Origin: an uncultured Bacteroidia bacterium
GTDB lineage: Bacteria; Bacteroidota; Bacteroidia; Bacteroidales; UBA932
DNA length: 64,000 bases
Direction of reading: 5' to 3'
NCBI GenBank assembly: GCA_902785065.1
Contig: CACZXH010000002.1
Location: forward strand, 1 to 64,000
In this document: piece after piece, positions 51,107-57,762 of the stretch
How positions within the stretch are numbered: position 1 is the stretch's first letter
Layout of the letters: each line of letters begins with the position of its first letter
The notes under the pieces: generated by a model
What the model was told of the DNA's origin: nothing
The model's database searches: none
The model's input: the letters and a program-made list of their open reading frames with translations, nothing else
Made by a program: the position numbers and the translations under genes

Positions 51107-52852
51107 CTAGGCTTGGGGTTCGTCGAAATCGCCCGAGCCGCCGCTCGTCTGCATTTCGTAGATTTCGGAATAGATATCGCAGGTGCGCAGGAGGTTCTCG
51201 TGCGTGTCGAACGCGGCCACACGGCCGTTGTCCATCACCACGATACGGTCGGCCTCCTGGATGGAGAGGATGCGCTGGGAGATAATGACCTTCGTCGTGC
51301 CTGGGATGCGGGCATTGAAGGTCGCGCGGATGGCGGCGTCGGTCGCCGTGTCGACGGCCGAGGTGGAGTCGTCCAGCACCAGCACTTTCGGATGCTTCAG
51401 CAAGGCCCGGGCGATGCACAGGCGCTGCCGCTGGCCGCCGGAGACATTGGTGCCGCCCTGGTCGATGACCGTGTCATACCGATCGGGGAAACTCTCGATG
51501 AATTCGTCGGCGCAGGCCTGGCGGCACGCCTCCCGGCATTCTTCGAGGGTGGCGTCCTCCTTTCCCCAGCGAAGGTTGTCGAGGATCGTCCCGGAGAACA
51601 GCGTGCTCTTCTGCAGGACCATTGCGACCTCGTCCCGGAGGACCTGCATGGCATATTTCCGGACATCGATGCCACCCACCTCCACGGACCCTTCGGACAC
51701 GTCGTACAGGCGGGCCATCAGGTTCACGAGGGAGGATTTGCCGCTGCCGGTACCACCGATAATGCCAATGGTCTCACCGGCGCGGATGTGCAGGTCGATG
51801 TCTTCCAGGGCATAGTCACCGCCCCGCTTGTAGGAAAAGTAGACGTGGTTGAAGTCGATGCGGCCGTCCGGGACTTCCGTCACCGGGTCGGCCGGCTCGG
51901 CCATGTCAGGTTCCTCGTCGATCACCTCGGCGATACGGGCCGCGCTGGCCGCGCTCTGGGTGAGCTGGACGAAGATCATGGACAGCATCATCAGCGAGGT
52001 GAGGACCGTCATGATATAGCTGAAAAGCGAGGTCAGCTGGCCCGTGGTGAGGCTTCCTTCCACAATGAAATGCGCGCCCCACCAGCTCAGGGCGATGATG
52101 CAACCGTTGACGATGAGGTTCATCACCGGGCCGTTCAGGGCCATCAGCGTCTCCGCCTTGAGATTCATCGTATAGAGGCCCAGGGCGGCTTTGTCGAACT
52201 TGGACATTTCGTGGTCCTCCCGCACGAAGGCCTTCACCACGCGGATGGCATCGACATTCTCCTGCACCACGCCGTTCAGGGCATCCACCTTGAGAAGGAT
52301 CTGCTTGAAGAGCTTCGCGGCGCGGGTGATCAGCACGGTCAGGAACGCACTCAGGACGACCATCGCGACCAGGAAGATGATACTCAGTTTCTTATGGATC
52401 AGGAAACACATTCCCAGCGCCGAAACCATGTTCAGCGGAGCCCGGAACGAGACCCGGAGCAGCATCTGGAAAGCACTCTGGATGCTGGACACGTCCGTGG
52501 TCATCCGCGTGACGAGCCCGGCCGTTGAGAACTTGTCGATGTCAGAGAAGGAGAAACGCTGGATGTTCTCATACATCGCCAGGCGCAGGTTCGCCGCGAG
52601 GCCGGTGCTGCTGTAGGCGGCGAACCGGCCGGCCAGGATGCCGAACAGGAGGCTCAGGCAGGCGATGCCGATCATCATCGCCCCGTACCGGTACACATCC
52701 GGCAGGCTCCCCGCGCCGATGCCCTTGTCGATGATGGACGCCGTCACATACGGGATCAGCACGCCCATGATCACCTCCAGGGTCGTCCACAGCGGGGTCA
52801 GCAGGGCCGCGGCCTTGTACTGCCTGACTTGCTTGAGTATGGTTTTGAACAT
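51107..52852 (-). CDS. ABC exporter half-transporter with a degenerate NBD
   Basis: 581 residues. Six membrane helices, then Walker A IGIIGGTGSGKSSLVNLM, signature NVSGGQRQRLCIARALL, Walker B VLVLDDSTSAVD with Asp in place of the catalytic Glu, and an H-loop IISQRILSI with Gln in place of His. This matches the non-catalytic half of asymmetric exporters such as TM287 or BmrC. Partner gene starts 3 bp downstream. TATCTTTG ends 5 bp before the ATG. Confidence 0.93.
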   Translation of the reverse strand: MFKTILKQVRQYKAAALLTPLWTTLEVIMGVLIPYVTASIIDKGIGAGSLPDVYRYGAMMIGIACLSLLFGILAGRFAAYSSTGLAANLRLAMYENIQRFSFSDIDKFSTAGLVTRMTTDVSSIQSAFQMLLRVSFRAPLNMVSALGMCFLIHKKLSIIFLVAMVVLSAFLTVLITRAAKLFKQILLKVDALNGVVQENVDAIRVVKAFVREDHEMSKFDKAALGLYTMNLKAETLMALNGPVMNLIVNGCIIALSWWGAHFIVEGSLTTGQLTSLFSYIMTVLTSLMMLSMIFVQLTQSAASAARIAEVIDEEPDMAEPADPVTEVPDGRIDFNHVYFSYKRGGDYALEDIDLHIRAGETIGIIGGTGSGKSSLVNLMARLYDVSEGSVEVGGIDVRKYAMQVLRDEVAMVLQKSTLFSGTILDNLRWGKEDATLEECREACRQACADEFIESFPDRYDTVIDQGGTNVSGGQRQRLCIARALLKHPKVLVLDDSTSAVDTATDAAIRATFNARIPGTTKVIISQRILSIQEADRIVVMDNGRVAAFDTHENLLRTCDIYSEIYEMQTSGGSGDFDEPQA

Positions 52853-52857
52853 GAATG

Positions 52858-52865
52858 CAAAGATA
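52858..52865 (-). promoter_or_regulatory. -7 box of the ABC exporter operon
   Basis: TATCTTTG on the minus strand, 5 bp before the start codon: predicted leaderless message. Confidence 0.6.
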
Positions 52866-52875
52866 GCAAAAAAAA

Positions 52876-53820
52876 CTATCGCTCTGCACGCATGGGATTG
52901 GACAGGAAATCATTGTAGGCAAGACGGATACCGTCTTCCAGTCCGGTCTTGTAGGTCCAGCCGAGGGCAGTGGCCTTGGAGACGTCCAGGAGCTTGCGCG
53001 GGGTGCCGTTCGGGCGTGAAGTATCCCACTTGATGGCGCCCGTATAGCCGACGACCTTGGCGACCAGTTCGGTGAGCGCCTTGATGGTGAGCTCCTTGCC
53101 GGTGCCTGCGTTCACGGTTTCGTTCCCACTGTAGTTGTTCATCAGGAATACGCACAGGTTTGCGAGGTCATCGACATAGAGGAACTCGCGGAGCGGAGAG
53201 CCGTCGCCCCAGCAGGTCACTTCGTCCAGACCGGCGACCTTCGCTTCGTGGAAGCGGCGGATCAGGGCCGGAAGCACGTGGCTGTGCTCGGGGTGGTAAT
53301 TGTCATTCGGGCCATACAGGTTCGTCGGCATCACGGAAATGTAGTCCGTCCCGTACTGGCGGTTCAGGAACTCGCAGTACTTGAGGCCGGAGATCTTTGC
53401 CAAAGCGTAGGCTTCGTTGGTCTTTTCCAGTTCGCCGGTCAGCAGGCAGCTCTCCGGCATCGGCTGGGACGCCAGGCGCGGATAGATACAGCTGGAGCCC
53501 AGGAATTCGAGTTTCTTGCAGCCGTTGACCCAGGCTGCGTGGATGACGTTCATTTCCAGAATCATGTTGTCATACATGAAGTCCGCGAGGGCGCTCTGGT
53601 TGGCGACGATGCCGCCCACCTTCGCCGCCGCCAGGAACACATATTCCGGCTTTTCGGCGGCAAAGAACGCCTCCACATCCGCCTGACGGGTGAGGTCCAG
53701 TTCCTTGTGCGTACGGGTCAAGATATTCGTATAGCCCTGGCGCTGAAGCTCCCGGACAATGGCGGAGCCCACCATCCCGCGGTGGCCCGCCACATAGATT
53801 TTCGCGTTTTTCTCCATCAT
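52876..53820 (-). CDS. fcl: GDP-L-fucose synthase
   Basis: Epimerase-reductase that converts GDP-4-keto-6-deoxymannose to GDP-L-fucose with NADPH. 314 residues. [15 protein letters not shown] (NADP binding), [12 protein letters not shown] (catalytic Ser region), [20 protein letters not shown] (Tyr and Lys of the SDR YxxxK), and [30 protein letters not shown] are all characteristic. Start is one of two adjacent ATGs. Overlaps the upstream kinase-fusion gene by 4 bp. Confidence 0.95.
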   Translation of the reverse strand: MMEKNAKIYVAGHRGMVGSAIVRELQRQGYTNILTRTHKELDLTRQADVEAFFAAEKPEYVFLAAAKVGGIVANQSALADFMYDNMILEMNVIHAAWVNGCKKLEFLGSSCIYPRLASQPMPESCLLTGELEKTNEAYALAKISGLKYCEFLNRQYGTDYISVMPTNLYGPNDNYHPEHSHVLPALIRRFHEAKVAGLDEVTCWGDGSPLREFLYVDDLANLCVFLMNNYSGNETVNAGTGKELTIKALTELVAKVVGYTGAIKWDTSRPNGTPRKLLDVSKATALGWTYKTGLEDGIRLAYNDFLSNPMRAER

Positions 53821-54986
53821 AGCGTTCCTCTCCTTCTGATATGCAGTTCAATGGCTTCTGCCGGGAAATGGGCCCGGTCGGCGCAGACGAGGGCGAGGTA
53901 ACCGCCCCCGCCGGCACCGGGCATCTTCCACGCCAGGACGCCGTCCATGGAACCGTATCGGTCGATATACTCCGGTACGCCCGGCTGGATCATGGCCGGG
54001 AACATCGCCACCTGGGCCTCGAAGGAAGCCTTGTAGGCGGCGGCAAAACCGGCCAGGTCGCGGGCGAGAATCGCTTTCCAACAATCGTCGGCGGCCTTCG
54101 CCAGCGTTTCCACCTTGGGTTTGGTGAGGTCTTTCCCTTCCACCACGGAGCAGCCCGGGCGACGCGGGAACATCGGGACCATGCACAGATGGTCCTCGAG
54201 CCAGGAAAGGATGGCCTCGTCGTGGCAGGACTCGATCTTGTCCGGCCAGAAACGGTTGTCGTACCAATGGCGCACGAGCCCCGGCATGCAGATGCCGATG
54301 GAATCCTGGGCTCCGGACACGATGCCGTCGGAGCGTTCCGGATCGTTCTCGAAGCAGAAAACGAGCTTTGCGAGGGTCTCCGGATCCATGTTCGGCAACT
54401 GGAACGGCCAGATTTTCCGGATCATGTTCCGGGTCGATGTGGACAGTCCGCAGCGCTCGCGCACCTCGAAGGTAGGCTCCAGCGAGATGGTGATCGCCCA
54501 TCCGGGCGCGAAGCAGGACACGTATGGCTGGTCGATCCATGTGCCGGCGAGATCCAGACGCGTGGGAATCTGGCAGGGCGTCTGCTTCAGCGCCGTACTG
54601 GAGCGGGCCTGCAGCCCCTCCTGCGGCGTACGCTGCAGCACGACATACTCGATGCCGCGCTCTTCGCACAGCCGGCGCTTCTCTTCGTTCCCGCCGTCCT
54701 CGTTGACCACGAAGACGTCCGGCTTGACGACATCCAGCGTAGGCACGAAGTCCATGATCCCGTCGCCGGCATTGATATAGGCGTCCTTCACATAGCGGAT
54801 CGCCTTTACCATGAACAACCGCTCGTCCTCGCTGTAGATCGTCTTGTGATGCTTATAGTGCAGGATGGTCTCGTCCGAGCCGATTCCCACATACAGGTCG
54901 CCATACTGCGCCGCCTGCCGGAAAAACTCCACATGGCCGCTGTGCAGCAAGTCGTAGCACCCCGATACAAATACCTTCTTTGTCAT
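53817..54986 (-). CDS. Fusion of a cytidylyltransferase-like domain and a GHMP-type sugar kinase
   Basis: 389 residues. The N-terminal ~135 residues form a TagD/RfaE-C-like nucleotidyltransferase with the HxGH-type motif [14 protein letters not shown] and VGIGSDETI. The rest is GHMP-kinase-like: [15 protein letters not shown] (motif 1), [15 protein letters not shown] (a poor motif 2), [16 protein letters not shown] and the C-terminal [14 protein letters not shown] (motif 3). The nearest described architecture is a heptose or hexose kinase/nucleotidyltransferase, but its place between gmd and fcl points to fucose metabolism. It is not Fkp, which is far larger. The ATG at 54986 comes from a partial REP-like sequence. 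Confidence 0.8.
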   Translation of the reverse strand: MTKKVFVSGCYDLLHSGHVEFFRQAAQYGDLYVGIGSDETILHYKHHKTIYSEDERLFMVKAIRYVKDAYINAGDGIMDFVPTLDVVKPDVFVVNEDGGNEEKRRLCEERGIEYVVLQRTPQEGLQARSSTALKQTPCQIPTRLDLAGTWIDQPYVSCFAPGWAITISLEPTFEVRERCGLSTSTRNMIRKIWPFQLPNMDPETLAKLVFCFENDPERSDGIVSGAQDSIGICMPGLVRHWYDNRFWPDKIESCHDEAILSWLEDHLCMVPMFPRRPGCSVVEGKDLTKPKVETLAKAADDCWKAILARDLAGFAAAYKASFEAQVAMFPAMIQPGVPEYIDRYGSMDGVLAWKMPGAGGGGYLALVCADRAHFPAEAIELHIRRRGTL

Positions 54987-54992
54987 TTCGAG
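54981..54992. repeat. Partial REP-like copy carrying the start codon of the kinase fusion
   Basis: TGTCATTTCGAG repeats the first 12 bp of the element at 55005-55032. The two occurrences are 24 bp apart, so the region looks like a 24-bp tandem duplication; each supplies an in-frame ATG on the minus strand (54986 and 55010). Confidence 0.6.
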
Positions 54993-55004
54993 TTTGCCTC
55001 CCTT

Positions 55005-55032
55005 TGTCATTTCGAGCTTGCCGAGAAATCTA
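55005..55032. repeat. REP-like palindrome between gmd and the kinase fusion
   Basis: TGTCATTTCGAG-CTTG-CCGAGAAATCTA. On the minus strand its first bases (TAG) are the stop codon of gmd and its last bases include an ATG usable by the next gene. Confidence 0.65.
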
Positions 55033-56322
55033 TTTCACGATACCCTTTTCCAGATACTCCGCGAGGTTCATCCGCACCTTCTCCGCCACGCCCTCGCCGG
55101 CGACCTTTGCCATATCATGGTCCACCATCAGCTTCACAAGCTGCTCGAAGGTCGTTTTCTGCGGGTTCCAGCCCAATTTCGCCCGGGCCTTGGTCGGGTC
55201 GCCCCAGAGGTTCACCACGTCGGTGGGCCGGTAGAAGTCCGGACTCACCTCCACCAGGACGCGGCCGGTGGCCTTGTCGATGCCTTTTTCATCAGCCCCT
55301 TCCCCGACGAACTCGAGTTCGATGCCGGCGTGTCGGAAGGCCAGGAGGCAGAAATCGCGCACGCTGTGCTGCACACCGGTGGCGATGACGAAGTCCTCGG
55401 CCTTCTTCTGCTGCAGGATAAGCCACATGCACTCGACGTAATCCTTTGCATAGCCCCAGTCACGGAGACTGGACAGGTTGCCAAGGTACAACTTGTCCTG
55501 CTTGCCCTGGGCGATGCGGGCGGCGGCCAGCGTGATCTTGCGCGTGACGAACGTCTCGCCACGGCGCTCGGATTCGTGGTTGAACAGGATACCGGAGCAG
55601 CAGTACATGCCATAGGCCTCCCGGTATTCCTTGACAATCCAGAAACCATACAGTTTCGCGACGGCGTACGGGCTGTAAGGATGGAACGGCGTATTCTCAT
55701 TCTGAGGCACTTCCTCCACCTTGCCATACAACTCTGAGGTCGATGCCTGGTAGATCCGGCAGGTCCCTGCGAGTCCGCACTGGCGGACGGCCTCCAGGAT
55801 GCGGAGGACGCCGGTCGCATCGACATTCGCCGTATACTCCGGGGAGTCGAAACTCACCTGGACGTGACTCTGCGCCGCGAGGTTGTAAATCTCGTCCGGA
55901 CGGACTTTGCCGATAACCTGGACGAGGCTCATGGAGTCGCCCATGTCGGCATAATGCAGGTGGAAACGGGGCTGACCTTCCAGGTGCGCGATGCGCTCGC
56001 GGAAGTCCACCGAACTGCGTCGGATAATGCCATGCACGTCGTAGCCCTTCTCGAGCAGGAACTCAGAGAGGTATGAGCCATCCTGGCCCGCCACGCCCGT
56101 AATGAGCGCGGTCTTCATCGTACGTTGTCTTTCTTTTGTCAAGTTGATGACGAGCGCAGCCTCGATCTGCTTGAGACTTTGTCCGCCGATGCCTACTTTT
56201 CCGGCCAGCCACCGGCTCACGACCGTCTCGTCCTTGCCGATCCGCTCCGCTAGCTCCCGCTGCGAAACACCTTTCTGGGTCAATGCAGCCTTGATTTTGT
56301 TGATAATCTCGTAATCTACCAT
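55030..56322 (-). CDS. gmd: HTH domain fused in frame to GDP-mannose 4,6-dehydratase
   Basis: From ATG 56322 the frame encodes an XRE-type HTH ([40 protein letters not shown], residues ~3-42), a short linker, and from residue ~69 (ATG 56118) a complete Gmd: [75 protein letters not shown] (catalytic Tyr, Lys) and [17 protein letters not shown]. Gmd makes GDP-4-keto-6-deoxymannose for fcl. The HTH is far shorter than free-standing regulators. Internal initiation at 56118 is possible. Promoter and operator-like repeats lie just upstream. Confidence 0.9.
   Translation of the reverse strand: MVDYEIINKIKAALTQKGVSQRELAERIGKDETVVSRWLAGKVGIGGQSLKQIEAALVINLTKERQRTMKTALITGVAGQDGSYLSEFLLEKGYDVHGIIRRSSVDFRERIAHLEGQPRFHLHYADMGDSMSLVQVIGKVRPDEIYNLAAQSHVQVSFDSPEYTANVDATGVLRILEAVRQCGLAGTCRIYQASTSELYGKVEEVPQNENTPFHPYSPYAVAKLYGFWIVKEYREAYGMYCCSGILFNHESERRGETFVTRKITLAAARIAQGKQDKLYLGNLSSLRDWGYAKDYVECMWLILQQKKAEDFVIATGVQHSVRDFCLLAFRHAGIELEFVGEGADEKGIDKATGRVLVEVSPDFYRPTDVVNLWGDPTKARAKLGWNPQKTTFEQLVKLMVDHDMAKVAGEGVAEKVRMNLAEYLEKGIVK
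56136..56146 (-). promoter_or_regulatory. Third copy of the operator-like repeat at the HTH-Gmd junction
   Basis: CAACTTGACAA on the minus strand, 18 bp before the Gmd ATG (56118) and read as INLT in the fusion. Identical over 11 bp to the two upstream copies, in inverted orientation. Confidence 0.45.
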
Positions 56323-56327
56323 AGATA

Positions 56328-56358
56328 CAAAGTTACGGCTTTTACGCAACTTGACAAA
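56328..56358 (-). promoter_or_regulatory. Promoter of the HTH-gmd gene
   Basis: TTTG (56358-56355), exactly 19 bp, TAACTTTG (56335-56328) on the minus strand: a perfect match. The ATG of the HTH reading frame is 5 bp after the box, so the message is probably leaderless. An operator-like repeat overlaps the -33 box. Confidence 0.78.
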
Positions 56359-56388
56359 ATTTCAGAGCATTTAAATACAACTTGACAA
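56347..56388 (-). promoter_or_regulatory. Paired direct repeats upstream of HTH-gmd, probable operator
   Basis: TTGTCAAGTTG occurs at 56388-56378 and 56357-56347 on the minus strand, 31 bp (three helical turns) apart. The inner copy covers the -33 box, as expected for repression by the HTH encoded just downstream. Confidence 0.6.
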
Positions 56389-56411
56389 TTTGACGTCAAT
56401 TAGATAACAAC

Positions 56412-56439
56412 AAAAAAGAGGCTTGCTTTCCAGCAAGCC
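56412..56439 (-). terminator. Terminator of the aspartokinase-like gene
   Basis: GGCTTGCT/AGCAAGCC 8-bp stem with a 4-nt loop followed on the minus strand by TCTTTTTTG, 25 bp past the stop codon. It isolates the gmd promoter from upstream transcription. Confidence 0.88.
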
Positions 56440-56464
56440 CCGCAGGTTTCAACCGCGTATACGG

Positions 56465-57727
56465 CTATAAGATCGAGAGCGCTTCCTCGGCGGCGGCGCG
56501 GTCCGCTGCACGGATCACGAAGGAAATCGTGAGTTCGTCACCACCTTGGGCGGCGGAAATGATATTCACACCGTAGGCACCGAGGGCGGTGTAAATGCGG
56601 CCTGAGGTGCCGGGAACGTTCTTCATGCCGTTGCCGCAGACGGACAGGAGGCAGACATCTTCCACGAAATCCACCGCGTCGTCCAGGGAAACCTCACCAT
56701 CCTTGTACAGGCCGGAAAGCGCCTCGCGGGCGGCGGGAAGGTCAGCCGTAGCCACCGCGATCGTGATGCAGAACTCGGAAGAAGGCTGGGAAATAAAGCG
56801 GATGTTCACGCCTCCGCGCGCCAGCGCGCCGAATATGGACGAAGAAACGCCCACCTTGCCCACCAGGCCGGTACCGCGCACGTTAATGAGCGCGAATCCA
56901 TCCTCCACCACGAAGCCTGTGACCACATGGTCGGAGGCTGGTTTGCTGCCGGAGATGACTGTCAGGCAGGAAGGATCGGCAACGTCCTTCACCAGGATCG
57001 GAAGCCCCGCCTTCATCATGGGCAGGAGCGCGGCGGGCGCGAAGGCGCCATCCGTTCCCGAGCAAAACACGGCCGCTTCTTCATAGGTCATGGCCGGAAT
57101 GCCCAGGATCCGGTCGCCGAGGACATAGACCTCGGCGGGCTCTCCGAAATGGGCCGCGATGGTCATCGCCATCAGGTCCTCGCCGCGGCGGCCCAGCCGG
57201 ATGCTGAAGCCATAGGGATTGTGGCCATAGCCGCTGGACATCACATACAGGCCGGGCTTGGCCGTACGCTCGTTCAAACGGGTCATGGACGTATTCCAGT
57301 CCACCCGGAGCGCGCCGTGGTCTTCCTCGCATACCATCACTTCGGCGCCGTCCACAAAGGTGCCGCCGACCACCGCATGGACCGTTTCCGCGCACATGCG
57401 GGCGCACTTGCCCAGCACATAGTCGCGGATGGTCTCGAAGGCGGGACGGTACACCACACCCTCATCGACATAATGCCGGAGCGCCTGGAGTTCGGCGTCG
57501 ATCTTCTCCCGGAAGGCCTGGTCGGAGACCATGCCCTTGAAATAGTCGCCGATGGCCGCGAAGGCGGGTTTCGTATCCCCACGCTGGTACAGCGCCACTT
57601 CCAGGGCGTCAATGAACAGATGACGCACCTTATGTTCGGACTTCACGACCAGGATGGCGTTCTCCTTCGGGAGTCTGCCGATATACTTCGCCGACGCTTC
57701 CGTCAGCCTGAAAACACGGGTAATCAT
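56465..57727 (-). CDS. Aspartokinase-like protein with degenerate catalytic site and ACT domains
   Basis: 420 residues aligning with lysine-type aspartokinases, but the hallmark N-terminal KFGGTS is absent (MITRVFRLTEASAKYIGRL instead) and the GRGGSD(F/Y)TA motif reads LGRRGEDLMAMTIA. The region equivalent to the aspartate/ATP site (TYEEAAVFCSGTDGAFAPAALLPMMKAGLPILVKDVADPS) keeps only the backbone pattern. Two C-terminal ACT domains are well kept (GKVGVSSSIFGALARGGVNIRFISQ; GTSGRIYTALGAYGVNIISAAQ). It is likely non-catalytic, perhaps an amino-acid sensor. thrA in this window supplies a normal aspartokinase. Confidence 0.8.
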   Translation of the reverse strand: MITRVFRLTEASAKYIGRLPKENAILVVKSEHKVRHLFIDALEVALYQRGDTKPAFAAIGDYFKGMVSDQAFREKIDAELQALRHYVDEGVVYRPAFETIRDYVLGKCARMCAETVHAVVGGTFVDGAEVMVCEEDHGALRVDWNTSMTRLNERTAKPGLYVMSSGYGHNPYGFSIRLGRRGEDLMAMTIAAHFGEPAEVYVLGDRILGIPAMTYEEAAVFCSGTDGAFAPAALLPMMKAGLPILVKDVADPSCLTVISGSKPASDHVVTGFVVEDGFALINVRGTGLVGKVGVSSSIFGALARGGVNIRFISQPSSEFCITIAVATADLPAAREALSGLYKDGEVSLDDAVDFVEDVCLLSVCGNGMKNVPGTSGRIYTALGAYGVNIISAAQGGDELTISFVIRAADRAAAEEALSIL

Positions 57728-57762
57728 AGCTTGCAAGTTCTTTCGGGGTATAAAGATAGCAA

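Noticed and set aside
53817-54986. Fkp (bifunctional L-fucokinase / GDP-fucose pyrophosphorylase)
   Set aside because: Fkp is about 950 residues with a different pyrophosphorylase domain; this protein is 389 residues with a HxGH nucleotidyltransferase.
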